The notes: generated from the sequence alone by a model not told the origin. A stretch of 64,000 bases of DNA from Mycolicibacterium canariasense (GCF_002101555.1 NZ_LQOL01000058.1:62001-126000), one strand, 5' to 3'; counted from the stretch's first letter, positions 24,347 to 36,292 are shown. Numbers and translations: made by a program.

Positions 24347-25146
24347 TGGGTTCCGCCCCGCTCACCGATGCCGACGTCGCCGCCACCGTTGCGGCCGAGG
24401 CCGGCCGTCTGCTGCTCGCGGTTCGCGACGAGGTCGGCTTCTACGATCCGTACGACCTCGGCGATGCCGGCGACCGCCGGGCCAACACGTTGATCCTCGA
24501 CCGGCTGCGGGAACTGCGCCCGGGCGACGCGGTGCTCTCCGAGGAGGCCGCCGACGACCTGTCCCGCGTGCACGCCGACCGCGTGTGGATCGTCGACCCG
24601 GTGGACGGTACCCGCGAATTCTCCCTGCCGGGGCGGGCGGACTGGGCAGTGCACATCGCCCTCTGGCAACGCGACACGCCCGCAGCCGGAACTGCGGCAA
24701 CCGGCACCGACGCCGCCGGTGCCATCACCGACGCCGCGGTGGCACTGCCGGCCATCGGCCAGGTCTACCGCACCGACACCGTCACCCCGCCGCCCCCACG
24801 CGCCGACGGACCGATCCGCATCACCGCCAGCACCTACCGGCCGCCCGCGGTGCTGTGGTGGCTGCGCGACCATCTCGACGTCGAGCTGGTGCGGATCGGC
24901 TCGGCCGGCGCCAAGGCGATGGCGGTGGTGCGCGGCGACGTGGACGCCTACATCCATGCCGGCGGGCAGTGGGAGTGGGATTCGGCCGCACCGGCCGGGG
25001 TGGTGCAGGCCGCCGGCCTGCATGCCACCCGGCTGGCGGGGGAGCCGCTGGTGTACAACCGCCGCGATCCGTACCTGCCCGATCTGCTGATGTGCCGGCC
25101 GGAGCTGGCCGGGATCCTGCTGGACACCATCAGGTCCGCACACTGA
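24331..25146 (+). CDS. cysQ: 3'(2'),5'-bisphosphate nucleotidase / inositol-phosphatase family
   Basis: Soluble Mg-dependent phosphatase of about 266-271 aa that removes the 3'-phosphate from PAP/PAPS in sulfate assimilation. Metal-site motifs: SEEAADD (glutamates), WIVDPVDGTREF (DPxDGT signature) and the C-terminal GGQWEWDSAAPAGVV. The N-terminal helix and AGDRRANT loop match the M. tuberculosis enzyme as I remember it. Two starts are possible: GTG 24331, overlapping the upstream gene by 16 bases, or GTG 24346, overlapping its TAG by one base. It precedes mshC, linking sulfur metabolism and mycothiol synthesis. Confidence 0.92.
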   Translation: MAGVLVGSAPLTDADVAATVAAEAGRLLLAVRDEVGFYDPYDLGDAGDRRANTLILDRLRELRPGDAVLSEEAADDLSRVHADRVWIVDPVDGTREFSLPGRADWAVHIALWQRDTPAAGTAATGTDAAGAITDAAVALPAIGQVYRTDTVTPPPPRADGPIRITASTYRPPAVLWWLRDHLDVELVRIGSAGAKAMAVVRGDVDAYIHAGGQWEWDSAAPAGVVQAAGLHATRLAGEPLVYNRRDPYLPDLLMCRPELAGILLDTIRSAH

Positions 25147-25160
25147 TCCGGGAATGGAAT

Positions 25161-25216
25161 GCCCGTCGATGTTGTCGGTATTCGTCAGCACCGCGATGTC
25201 GGCACCACCGACGGGC
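25161..25216 (+). other. Inverted repeat between cysQ and mshC
   Basis: GCCCGTCG (25161-25168) is complementary to CGACGGGC (25209-25216) across a long interior that can itself fold. There is no T run, so this is only a weak candidate terminator or leader structure. Confidence 0.3.
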
Positions 25217-25246
25217 CCGACGGGAGAGCACGCTGAGCGCACACCT

Positions 25247-25252
25247 TAGAGT
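25247..25252 (+). promoter_or_regulatory. -10 element of a leaderless promoter for mshC
   Basis: TAGAGT is followed by seven bases and ATG 25260; there is no Shine-Dalgarno. Confidence 0.45.
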
Positions 25253-25259
25253 CGACGTC

Positions 25260-26498
25260 ATGCAGTCGTGGCCGGCGCCGACCGTTCCCAAGTTGCCCGG
25301 TGCGGGCGTACCGTTGCGGCTGTTCGACACCGCCGACCGCCAGGTCCGTCCGGTCTCGCCGGGACGGACCGCCACCATGTACGTCTGCGGGATCACCCCG
25401 TATGACGCAACACATCTGGGGCATGCGGCCACCTACCTGACCTTCGACCTGGTGCACCGGTTGTGGCTGGACGCCGGGCACGGCGTGCACTACGTGCAGA
25501 ACGTCACCGACGTCGACGACCCGCTGTTCGAACGGGCCGCCCGGGACGGCATCGACTGGCGCGAGCTGGGCGACCGCGAGACGCAACTGTTCCGCGACGA
25601 TATGACCGCGTTGCGGGTGCTGCCCCCGCGGGATTACGTCGCCGCCACCGACACCGTCGGCGAGGTGGTCGAGCTGGTGGAGAAACTGCTGGCCTCGGGT
25701 GCGGCCTACGTCGTCGACGACGCCGAGTACCGCGACATCTATTTCCGCGCCGACGCCACCGAACAGTTCGGCTACGAATCCGGGTACGACCGGGACACCA
25801 TGCTGCGCTTCTTCGCCGAACGCGGTGGCGACCCGGACCGGGCCGGCAAGGCCGACCCGCTGGACGCCCTGCTGTGGCGGGCCCAGCGCCCCGGCGAGCC
25901 GAGCTGGCCGGCCTCGTTCGGGCCGGGCCGGCCCGGCTGGCATATCGAGTGTGCGGCCATCGCGCTCAATCGCATCGGCAGCGGATTCGACATCCAGGGC
26001 GGCGGGTCGGACCTGATCTTCCCGCATCACGAATTCTCGGCCGCGCACGCCGAATCCGTCACGGGCGAACGCAGATTCGCCCGGCATTACGTGCACAGCG
26101 GCATGATCGGCTGGGACGGGCACAAGATGAGCAAGAGCCGCGGCAACCTGGTGCTGGTGTCTCGGCTGCGTGCCGACGGGGTGGACCCGGCGGCGGTGCG
26201 ACTGGGCCTGTTCGCCGGGCACTACCGGGCGGACCGGTTCTGGAGCGCCGATGTCCTCGACGATGCGCAGGCCCGGCTGGCCCGATGGCGGCAGGCCGCG
26301 GCACTGCCCGCCGCTCCGGATGCCACCGATGTGCTCAGCCGGGTCAGGCACTACCTGGCAGATGATCTCGATACGCCGAAAGCCCTTGCCGCCCTGGATG
26401 GTTGGGTCACCGACGCGCTCACTTACGGCGGTGCCGACCCGAGCGCGCCCCGCCTGGTGGCCGATATCGCCGACGCGTTGCTCGGAGTGGCCCTCTGA
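25260..26498 (+). CDS. mshC: Cysteine:1D-myo-inosityl glucosamine ligase (mycothiol synthesis)
   Basis: An ATP-dependent ligase of 412 aa that joins cysteine to GlcN-inositol, the third step of mycothiol synthesis. It is a cysteinyl-tRNA-synthetase relative: zinc cysteine and HIGH-like motif in CGITPYDATHLGHAATY, the zinc site WHIECAAI, the catalytic lysine loop HKMSKSRGNLV, and no anticodon-binding domain beyond the short C-terminal helix bundle, which distinguishes MshC from CysS. ATG 25260 (MQSWPAPTVPKLPGAG) is the family start. Mycothiol is limited to actinobacteria, which supports the taxonomic reading of the window. Confidence 0.96.
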   Translation: MQSWPAPTVPKLPGAGVPLRLFDTADRQVRPVSPGRTATMYVCGITPYDATHLGHAATYLTFDLVHRLWLDAGHGVHYVQNVTDVDDPLFERAARDGIDWRELGDRETQLFRDDMTALRVLPPRDYVAATDTVGEVVELVEKLLASGAAYVVDDAEYRDIYFRADATEQFGYESGYDRDTMLRFFAERGGDPDRAGKADPLDALLWRAQRPGEPSWPASFGPGRPGWHIECAAIALNRIGSGFDIQGGGSDLIFPHHEFSAAHAESVTGERRFARHYVHSGMIGWDGHKMSKSRGNLVLVSRLRADGVDPAAVRLGLFAGHYRADRFWSADVLDDAQARLARWRQAAALPAAPDATDVLSRVRHYLADDLDTPKALAALDGWVTDALTYGGADPSAPRLVADIADALLGVAL

Positions 26499-26526
26499 CC
26501 CCATTCCCGTGACCGCGGGTACCGGG

Positions 26527-26532
26527 TAGCTT
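26527..26532 (+). promoter_or_regulatory. -10 element of a leaderless promoter for the SDR gene
   Basis: TAGCTT is followed by six bases and ATG 26539. Confidence 0.4.
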
Positions 26533-26538
26533 GGACGC

Positions 26539-27429
26539 ATGTCCGCAAGGTATGCCGTCGACGGCAAGGTCGTGTTCATCACCGGGGGCGCCCGCGGCGT
26601 CGGCGCCGAGGTCGCCCGCCGGCTGCGCGCCAAAGGGGCCCGGCTGGTGCTCACCGACCTCGACGAGGCTCCGCTGGCCGACCTGGCGGCCGAACTCGGC
26701 GGGGCCGACCACGTGCTCACCGCCCTCGCCGACGTGCGGGACCTGCCGGCCATGCAGCGGGCCGCGGACGCGGCCGTGCAACGATTCGGCGGTATCGACA
26801 TCGTGCTGGCCAACGCCGGCATCGCCAGCTTCGGGTCGGTGCTCCAGGTCGACCCGGAGGCGTTCAAACGCGTCCTCGACGTCAACGTGGTCGGGGTGTT
26901 CAACACCGTGCGGGCCACGCTGCCTGCGGTGATCGCCCGCCGTGGTTACGTGCTGGTGGTGTCCTCGTTGGCGGCGTTCACGTCCGCACCGGGGCTGTCG
27001 GCCTATCACGCCTCCAAGGCCGGCGCCGAGTACTTCGCGAACACCCTGCGCCTGGAGGTCGCCCACCTCGGGGTGGACGTCGGGTCGGCGCACATGAGCT
27101 GGATCGACACCCCGCTGGTGCAGGACGCCAAGGCCGACCTGTCGGCGTTCCAAGAGATGCTGTCCAAGCTGCCGCCCCCGCTGAACCGCACCACCACCGT
27201 GCAGGCCTGCGGCGCGGCATTCGTCAAGGGCATCGAGGGCCGCCGCAAGCGCATCTATTGCCCGGGCTGGGTGGGCGCGTTCCGCTGGATCCGGCCGCTG
27301 GTGTCCACCGACGTGGCCGAACGCGATATCCGCAAGATGACCCCGGAGTTACTGCCCAAGCTGGACGCAGAGGTCGCCGCGCTGGGCCGGTCGCTCAGCG
27401 CGCGCACCGAGGCGCTGGAGAAGCCTTAA
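26539..27429 (+). CDS. Short-chain dehydrogenase/reductase (SDR) family oxidoreductase
   Basis: A 296-aa classical SDR. Cofactor motif TGGARGVGAEVA (about residues 15-26), an aspartate after strand 2 (LVLTDLDEA) suggesting NAD(H) preference, NAGIAS, and the catalytic set SSLAAF ... YHASK. The C-terminus carries a basic segment EGRRKRIYCPGW common in mycobacterial SDRs acting on hydrophobic substrates. The substrate is unknown. It matches Rv2129c in position after mshC. Confidence 0.92.
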   Translation: MSARYAVDGKVVFITGGARGVGAEVARRLRAKGARLVLTDLDEAPLADLAAELGGADHVLTALADVRDLPAMQRAADAAVQRFGGIDIVLANAGIASFGSVLQVDPEAFKRVLDVNVVGVFNTVRATLPAVIARRGYVLVVSSLAAFTSAPGLSAYHASKAGAEYFANTLRLEVAHLGVDVGSAHMSWIDTPLVQDAKADLSAFQEMLSKLPPPLNRTTTVQACGAAFVKGIEGRRKRIYCPGWVGAFRWIRPLVSTDVAERDIRKMTPELLPKLDAEVAALGRSLSARTEALEKP

Positions 27430-27481
27430 CGCCTGTGTCTGATGTGGCCGCTCAGCGCCTCTGTCTGATGTGGCCGCTCAG
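27430..27481. repeat. Two tandem 26-bp copies between the SDR gene and the PAC2 gene
   Basis: The copies at 27430-27455 and 27456-27481 differ by one base. The second copy covers the stop codon of the converging PAC2 gene. Confidence 0.9.
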
Positions 27482-28335
27482 CGGCCGCGTCTGCGCAGGT
27501 AGCGCTCGAACTCCGCCGCCAGCGCATCCCCGTCGATCTTGCCGAGCGCCTCGTTCATGTCCACCTCGGCATCCCCACGTTCCTCCAGGGACTGCACATA
27601 CTCGGCGATCTCGTCGTCCTCGGTGGTCATCTCGGTGACCGCCTGCTCCCACTCCTCGGCCTGCGTCACCAGATCGCCCAGCGGAACCTCGATGTCGAGC
27701 ACGTCCTCGACCCGCCGCAGCAGCGCGACGGTCGCCTTCGGGTTGGGCGGCTGCGAGACGTAGTGCGGCACCGCGGCCCAGAACGTCACCGCCGGGATCC
27801 CGGCCTGTACGCAGGCGTCCTGGAACACTCCGGCAATGCCGGTCGGGCCCTCGTACCGGGTTTCCTCCAGGCCGAAGAACTTCGCCGAATCGGCGGAGTA
27901 GGCCGCCCCGGACACCGGAACCGGCCGGGTGTGCGGCGTGTCGGCCAGCAAGGCACCCAGGATCACGACGGTGTCGACGTTGAGCTTGTCGGCGATGGCC
28001 AGCAGCTCCGCGCAGAAGGTGCGCCAGCGCATATTGGGTTCCACACCGTGCATCAGCACGATATCGCGGTCACTGCCGGGTGGGCGGCAATGCGAGATCC
28101 GCATCGACGGCCACACCAGTTCCCGGGTCACACCGTCCACCTGGCGGATCACCGGGCGATTCACCTGGTAGTCGTAGTAGGCCTCGTCGTCGATCTCGAC
28201 GATCGTCTCGGCTTCCCACATCGCGTCCAGGTGTTCCAGTGCGTCGCTGGCGGCATCACCCGCATCGTTCCAGCCTTCGAAGGCCGCGACGATGATGGTG
28301 TTGCGCAGATCGGGCAGGCCATCCGACGGGGTCAC
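27478..28335 (-). CDS. PAC2 family protein (proteasome-assembly-chaperone-2-like)
   Basis: A 285-aa protein of the PAC2 family, equivalent to Rv2125. Seen: LRNTIIVAAFEGWNDAGDAAS at the N-terminus, LMHGVEPNMRWRTFCAEL, VVILGALLADTPHTRPVPV, and a C-terminal acidic helical segment (EMTTEDDEIAEYVQSLEERG). Actinobacterial PAC2 proteins share the fold of eukaryotic proteasome assembly chaperones and archaeal PbaB; whether they act on the mycobacterial proteasome is not known. GTG 28335 is used because an upstream start adds a cysteine/arginine-rich stretch without family similarity. The gene is divergent from metH. Confidence 0.9.
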   Translation of the reverse strand: MTPSDGLPDLRNTIIVAAFEGWNDAGDAASDALEHLDAMWEAETIVEIDDEAYYDYQVNRPVIRQVDGVTRELVWPSMRISHCRPPGSDRDIVLMHGVEPNMRWRTFCAELLAIADKLNVDTVVILGALLADTPHTRPVPVSGAAYSADSAKFFGLEETRYEGPTGIAGVFQDACVQAGIPAVTFWAAVPHYVSQPPNPKATVALLRRVEDVLDIEVPLGDLVTQAEEWEQAVTEMTTEDDEIAEYVQSLEERGDAEVDMNEALGKIDGDALAAEFERYLRRRGR

Positions 28336-28405
28336 ACCTTCAGCGTAAGCCCTGCACCGGGTGCAGGAGCGGCATCGCCCCGCCAATGAATTTGGCTAGA
28401 CGGAC

Positions 28406-28411
28406 TACTCT
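28406..28411 (+). promoter_or_regulatory. -10 element before the 48-aa ORF
   Basis: TACTCT is followed by six bases and GTG 28418. The upstream strand diverges towards PAC2. Confidence 0.4.
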
Positions 28412-28417
28412 GTTGGT

Positions 28418-28564
28418 GTGACCGCCCGTACCGAACGGCCCTATGCGACCGACCTGCTCGACGTGCTGACCCAGCGCGCCATGGCGGGCCTCGGCGCCCT
28501 GGGCACCCGAATGTGGGCTGGGGCCGCGGTCGACACGAAATACGTTCGGCTGCAATCTGGTTAG
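28418..28564 (+). CDS. Candidate small leaderless ORF (48 aa)
   Basis: Begins GTG at 28418 and ends TAG at 28562-28564. The translation runs VTARTERPYATDLLDVLTQR and then a glycine/alanine-rich stretch ending YVRLQSG. Codon third positions are strongly G/C for the first 40 codons, as in neighbouring genes, and weaker in the last eight. A TANNNT element sits six bases upstream of the start, the layout of a leaderless mRNA. I do not recognise the product; it could be a true small protein or the remnant 5' end of a lost gene. It lies 99 bases ahead of the riboswitch region. Confidence 0.45.
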   Translation: MTARTERPYATDLLDVLTQRAMAGLGALGTRMWAGAAVDTKYVRLQSG

Positions 28565-28652
28565 GGTTGTAACTACGACAGTGCCGTCGAAATCCGCGAG
28601 CCGTCGGCCGCGACGATGAAGTGGGCGTCCAGACGTCGACCCTGTGACGACG

Positions 28653-28658
28653 TAGACT
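28653..28658 (+). promoter_or_regulatory. -10 element for the metH leader
   Basis: TAGACT is positioned to start transcription near 28665, immediately before the first helix of the riboswitch. Confidence 0.4.
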
Positions 28659-28662
28659 TTTT

Positions 28663-28770
28663 ACCGCCGAGAGGCGTTGCAACGGTTGCTGGAGGGGATC
28701 GCCGGGTCCCGCCCGGGAGCCGCCACGCTCGGCGAAGTCAAGGACGCCTTCCGCTACGGAAGGAACACAC
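28663..28770 (+). promoter_or_regulatory. S-adenosylhomocysteine (SAH) riboswitch controlling metH
   Basis: The leader resembles the SAH riboswitch core as I remember it (CCGAGGAGCGCUGCAACGG). Here CCGAGAGGCGTTGCAACGG (28667-28685) is followed by GCTCGGCG. Helix P1: CGCCGAG (28665-28671) pairs with CTCGGCG (28728-28734). P2: a CCGGG/CCCGG hairpin within 28703-28717. Pseudoknot: AGGCGT (28672-28677) pairs with ACGCCT (28744-28749). The competing hairpin CCTTCCG (28747-28753) with CGGAAGG (28757-28763) covers the metH Shine-Dalgarno. Ligand binding would form the pseudoknot, break the hairpin and expose the site: a translational on-switch that removes SAH-derived homocysteine. Confidence 0.8.
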
Positions 28771-32529
<3,759 letters not shown>

Positions 32530-32532
32530 ACC

Positions 32533-33330
32533 TCAGGCGAACACCTCACGATGGCGGGATGCCCAGTGCGCCATGGTTTCGGCGGGTGTCCCGGTGAGCA
32601 CCTCGACGTTGTCGTTGGCGGCCTGCGGTTCCGGTTCGCCCTCCCACAGGTCGAGGTACCACCCCGCGCCGTCGCCCATGACCGGCCGCAGCAGCGCCTC
32701 GGCTTCGGCACGGCTGCACCTCCGCGCCTCGACGGGCATGCCCAGGCCGAGACCGATCTGCCGCGCGATCTCCGCGCGGCTGATCGCCACCGGTCCGGTC
32801 AGTTCGTACATCCGGCCCAGGTGCGCGTCGCGTGGGTGGGCCAGCAGGTGGGCGGCGACGCGGGCGATGTCGTCCATGGACACCGGCGCCTCGACGGCGT
32901 CGGGCGCCACGTCGCGCACCAGGCCCGTGCGGATCTGGGGCGCCCACATGGCGAAGTTGTCGCAGAACTCGCCGGGCCCGAGCTGCGTGCTGGGGACCGG
33001 CGCGGCGGCCACGGTGTCCGCGTGCTGCTGCCAGTGCGCGCCGCCGGACAGCGCCACCAGGTACTCGACCCCCGCCGCCGCAACGTGTTCGAGGGCGATA
33101 TCGAGGGTGGGCGGGTGCGGCGCGAGGTAGACGCTGTGCACCCCGGCCAGTGCGGCGGGCAGCGTGTCAGGCCGGCCGAGGAAGCCTGTGACGACTTGCA
33201 CACCGTCGGGCAGGTTCGCCTTGGCCGGGTTGGTGGTCAACGCGCGGATATCGCGGACGCCCAGGTCGAGAAGCCGGTCGACGACCTTGCGGCCGATATT
33301 TCCGGTGGCGCCCGTCACAAGGACCGTCAT
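32533..33330 (-). CDS. NmrA-like NAD(P)-binding protein
   Basis: A 265-aa atypical SDR. The N-terminus TVLVTGATGNIGRKVVDRL is the dinucleotide-binding glycine motif; the middle part (VHSVYLAPHPPTLDIALEH, YLVALSGGAHW) and the C-terminal MYELTGPVAISRAEIARQIG match NmrA/azoreductase-like family members that use NADPH and act as quinone reductases or redox sensors. It lacks the Tyr-x3-Lys pair of classical SDRs. ATG 33330 is used. It converges with metH and is divergent from the HAD gene; it is not part of the conserved M. tuberculosis order. Confidence 0.85.
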   Translation of the reverse strand: MTVLVTGATGNIGRKVVDRLLDLGVRDIRALTTNPAKANLPDGVQVVTGFLGRPDTLPAALAGVHSVYLAPHPPTLDIALEHVAAAGVEYLVALSGGAHWQQHADTVAAAPVPSTQLGPGEFCDNFAMWAPQIRTGLVRDVAPDAVEAPVSMDDIARVAAHLLAHPRDAHLGRMYELTGPVAISRAEIARQIGLGLGMPVEARRCSRAEAEALLRPVMGDGAGWYLDLWEGEPEPQAANDNVEVLTGTPAETMAHWASRHREVFA

Positions 33331-33405
33331 GACGACCACCCTAACCACGGCGACCGACAGCCCCGGATTTTCGGCGGCTCCCTCGTCGATGACAGAATCG
33401 AGCAC

Positions 33406-34089
33406 ATGCATTCGCCGCTGCGGGCCGTCCTCTTCGATATGGACGGCACCCTGGTCGACAGCGAGAAACTGTGGGACGTCGGCATGCACGCGTTGTACGC
33501 CCAAATGGGCGGAGTGATGTCCGAGGAGTCCCGGGCGGCGACCGTCGGCGGCTCGGCCGAGAGCGTGATGGTGCACACCTACCGGGATCTGGGGCGCGAG
33601 CCCGACCCGGCGGCGATGGCCGCCTCCATCGACTGGCTGCACGTGTACGTGGGGGAGCTCTTCGAGGGCGGGCTGCCGTGGTGCGCCGGTGCCCGCGAAC
33701 TGCTGGACGCGCTGCTGGCGGATGACGTCCCGATGGCGTTGGTGACCAACACCCGCCGCGACCTCACCGAGAAGGCGCTCGAAAGCATTGGCCGGCACTA
33801 CTTTTCGGTGACCGTATGCGCCGACGAGGTGCCGCACGGCAAACCCGCCCCGGACCCGTACCGGCGGGCCGCGCAGTTGCTGGGGCTGGCCCCGGCACAG
33901 TGCCTGGCCATCGAGGACTCGATCACCGGCACCACCGCCGCGGAAGCGGCAGGTTGCCCGGTGGTGGTGGTGCCCAACGATATTGCGGTACCCACCAGCC
34001 CACGACGGCACCTCGTCTCGTCACTACAGGATGTCGATGTCGCCGTGCTGCGGGATATCCACTCGGGACTCGCCACGGAAGTGGCCTGA
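33406..34089 (+). CDS. HAD family hydrolase (beta-phosphoglucomutase-like)
   Basis: A 227-aa phosphatase of the haloacid dehalogenase superfamily. Motif I is VLFDMDGTLVDSEKLW (nucleophile and acid Asp), motif II VTNTR, motif III lysine in HGKPAPDPYRRAA, motif IV IEDSITGTTAAEAAG. A helical cap lies between motifs I and II, as in subfamily IA. The substrate is probably a small sugar phosphate; the next gene is a sugar transporter, which fits but does not prove a link. ATG 33406 follows a CAGAAT -10-like element by seven bases. Confidence 0.92.
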   Translation: MHSPLRAVLFDMDGTLVDSEKLWDVGMHALYAQMGGVMSEESRAATVGGSAESVMVHTYRDLGREPDPAAMAASIDWLHVYVGELFEGGLPWCAGARELLDALLADDVPMALVTNTRRDLTEKALESIGRHYFSVTVCADEVPHGKPAPDPYRRAAQLLGLAPAQCLAIEDSITGTTAAEAAGCPVVVVPNDIAVPTSPRRHLVSSLQDVDVAVLRDIHSGLATEVA

Positions 34090-34155
34090 CGACGGTCCCG
34101 GCTGTGCGATGGTGAGGACACACCGATCACGCATTGCCGCGGGAAAGGACTTTTC

Positions 34156-35622
34156 ATGTCTCATGGTCCGGTAGCCGGCGACGGTCCGTCCGTCTTCGGC
34201 GACGAGAGGCACACGTCGGGCACCAGCGCGGTGCGCATCGCCTCGGTGGCGGCTCTGGGTGGTCTGCTGTTCGGCTACGACAGCGCCGTCATCAACGGCG
34301 CCGTCGCGTCCATCTCCCAGGACTTCGGTGTCGAAGGCCTCACCCTGGGCAACGCGGTCGCCTCGGCGCTGCTCGGCGCCGCGGTGGGCGCCATGACCGC
34401 CGGCCGGATCGCCGACCGCATCGGACGAATCACGGTGATGAAGATCGCGGCGGTGCTGTTCTTCATCAGCGCCATCGGCACCGGGCTGGCGCCGAACGTC
34501 TGGGTACTGGTCTTGTTCCGCATCGTCGGTGGCATCGCGGTCGGCATCGCCTCGGTCATCGCGCCCGCCTACATAGCCGAGACGTCGCCGCCGCGGATTC
34601 GCGGCAGGCTGGGCTCGCTGCAGCAACTCGCGATCGTGTCCGGCATCTTCCTGTCGCTGGCCATCGACTACGTCCTGGCCCAGATCGCCGGTGGCGCCAA
34701 CGAGACCTTGTGGCTCGGCCTCGATGCCTGGCGCTGGATGTTCCTGGTCATGATGGTGCCTGCCGTCGTGTACGGGCTGCTGACGTTCACCATTCCCGAG
34801 TCGCCGCGGTATCTCGTTGCCAGCCACAAGGTTCCGGAAGCCCGCAGGGTGTTGAGCATGCTGCTGGGCGAGAAGAATCTCGAGATCACCATCGACCGGA
34901 TCAAGGAGACGCTGGAGCGCGAGGACAAGCCGTCCTGGCGTGACCTGCGCAAACCGGGTGGCGGGTTCCTGCGCCTCTACGGCATCGTATGGGTGGGTCT
35001 GGGCCTGTCGATCTTCCAGCAGTTCGTCGGCATCAACGTGATCTTCTACTACTCCAACCTGCTCTGGGAAGCGGTCGGATTCTCCGAAGGCGACTCGTTC
35101 CTCATCACGGTGATCACCTCGGTGGTGAACATCGTCACCACCCTCATCGCCATCGCCCTGGTCGACAAGATCGGCCGCAAGCCGCTGCTGTTGATCGGTT
35201 CGACGGGCATGGCGGTCTCGTTGATCACGATGGCGGTCATCTTCGGTACCGCGTCGCTGGACGCGGCGGGCAAGCCGTTCCTGGGTGATGTGGCCGGACC
35301 GGTGGCGCTGGTCGCCGCCAACGTGTTCGTGATCGCCTTCGGCATGTCGTGGGGTCCGGTGGTGTGGGTACTGCTGGGCGAGATGTTCCCGAACCGCATC
35401 CGCGCGGCGGCGCTCGGCCTGGCCGCGGCCGGGCAATGGGCGGCGAACTGGTTGATCACCGTCTCGTTCCCCAAGCTCAGCGACCACCTGGGCGTGGCCT
35501 ACGGGTTCTACGGACTGTGCGCGGTGCTGTCGTTCGTGTTCGTCCTGCGCTGGGTGCGGGAGACCAAGGGTGTCTCACTGGAAGACATGCATGCCGAGCT
35601 GCTGCACGACGGCAAGGGTTAG
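34156..35622 (+). CDS. glcP: Sugar:proton symporter (MFS sugar porter, GlcP/XylE type)
   Basis: A twelve-helix membrane transporter of 488 aa. Sugar-porter signatures are all present: GGLLFGYDSAVINGA, GRIADRIGR, RIVGGIAVGIASVIAPAYIAE, PESPRYL, QQFVGINVIFYYSN, DKIGRKPLL and WGPVVWVLLGEMFPNRIR. The sugar-contact glutamines and asparagine (QQFVGIN) are those of glucose/xylose transporters. From memory, M. smegmatis GlcP, its glucose permease, lies in the same metH-hisG neighbourhood, so glucose is the best guess. ATG 34156 follows GGGAAAGGA. The stop overlaps the converging pth2-like gene by four bases. Confidence 0.85.
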   Translation: MSHGPVAGDGPSVFGDERHTSGTSAVRIASVAALGGLLFGYDSAVINGAVASISQDFGVEGLTLGNAVASALLGAAVGAMTAGRIADRIGRITVMKIAAVLFFISAIGTGLAPNVWVLVLFRIVGGIAVGIASVIAPAYIAETSPPRIRGRLGSLQQLAIVSGIFLSLAIDYVLAQIAGGANETLWLGLDAWRWMFLVMMVPAVVYGLLTFTIPESPRYLVASHKVPEARRVLSMLLGEKNLEITIDRIKETLEREDKPSWRDLRKPGGGFLRLYGIVWVGLGLSIFQQFVGINVIFYYSNLLWEAVGFSEGDSFLITVITSVVNIVTTLIAIALVDKIGRKPLLLIGSTGMAVSLITMAVIFGTASLDAAGKPFLGDVAGPVALVAANVFVIAFGMSWGPVVWVLLGEMFPNRIRAAALGLAAAGQWAANWLITVSFPKLSDHLGVAYGFYGLCAVLSFVFVLRWVRETKGVSLEDMHAELLHDGKG

Positions 35623-35963
35623 AGCAGCCGCAAGCCACCGGTGATCGGGTCGAGGTTGTCGGCGGTGTCAGGCCCGATCGCCGCGCACGTCGGGGTGGGC
35701 ACCCCGCCGAATTCGGTTCGGCCCGAATCCACGATGCCGCGCGCGATCAATCCCGCGGCCTGCGCCCTGGCGACGATCTCGGACAGTTCCTGCTCGCCGT
35801 CCACCCCGACGCAGATCTTGGTGAAGTGACCGTCGAGCCACTCGACCACACGCGGGTCGGTCAGGTTCTCCACGACGGCGGCGACCGCCGCGTGCGCCCC
35901 CTGGGCGACCATCTTGCCCTTGCGCATGTTCAGATCGGTGCGCATCACGATGATCTGTTTCAC
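35619..35963 (-). CDS. Pth2-type peptidyl-tRNA hydrolase domain protein
   Basis: A 114-aa protein of the PTH2 family, common in archaea and eukaryotes and scattered in actinobacteria; it would release peptides from stalled peptidyl-tRNA or act on a related substrate. Seen: KQIIVMRTDLNMRKGKMVAQ with the conserved KGKxxAQGAHA core, and the C-terminal TCAAIGPDTADNLDPITG matching the family's AIGP segment. The start is GTG 35963. It is convergent with the sugar transporter and divergent from hisE, with only about 40 bases to the latter's start. Confidence 0.88.
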   Translation of the reverse strand: MKQIIVMRTDLNMRKGKMVAQGAHAAVAAVVENLTDPRVVEWLDGHFTKICVGVDGEQELSEIVARAQAAGLIARGIVDSGRTEFGGVPTPTCAAIGPDTADNLDPITGGLRLL

Positions 35964-36004
35964 GTGCCCATCATGACCACCCGTGCAAATCGGCTGGGGC
36001 CCAC

Positions 36005-36286
36005 GTGAAAGAATCGCAGGTCGTGAAGACCTTCGACGGCCTGTTCGCCGAGCTCAGTGAGAAAGCACAGACCCGGCCCGCCGGCAGCGGAACCGTTGCC
36101 GCGCTGGACGCCGGGGTGCACGGGCTGGGCAAGAAGATCCTCGAAGAGGCCGGTGAGGTGTGGCTGGCCGCCGAGCACGAGGATGACGACGCGCTCGCCG
36201 GGGAGATCAGCCAGCTGCTGTACTGGACGCAGGTGCTCATGCTCGCCCGTGGTCTCACGCTCGACGACGTCTACCGGAAGCTGTGA
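36005..36286 (+). CDS. hisE: Phosphoribosyl-ATP pyrophosphatase
   Basis: Second step of histidine synthesis, 93 aa, identical in length to the M. tuberculosis protein as I recall it. An all-alpha MazG-type fold with the metal-binding helices KKILEEAGEVWLAAEHE and ALAGEISQLLYWTQVLM. GTG 36005 preserves the expected N-terminus; GTG 36023 (VKTFDGLFAEL) is a shorter alternative. hisG begins six bases after the stop. Confidence 0.95.
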   Translation: MKESQVVKTFDGLFAELSEKAQTRPAGSGTVAALDAGVHGLGKKILEEAGEVWLAAEHEDDDALAGEISQLLYWTQVLMLARGLTLDDVYRKL

Positions 36287-36292
36287 GAGAGA

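Noticed and set aside
28565..28770. Cobalamin riboswitch upstream of metH
   Set aside because: The leader is too short and lacks the B12 box; the pairing pattern fits an SAH riboswitch instead.
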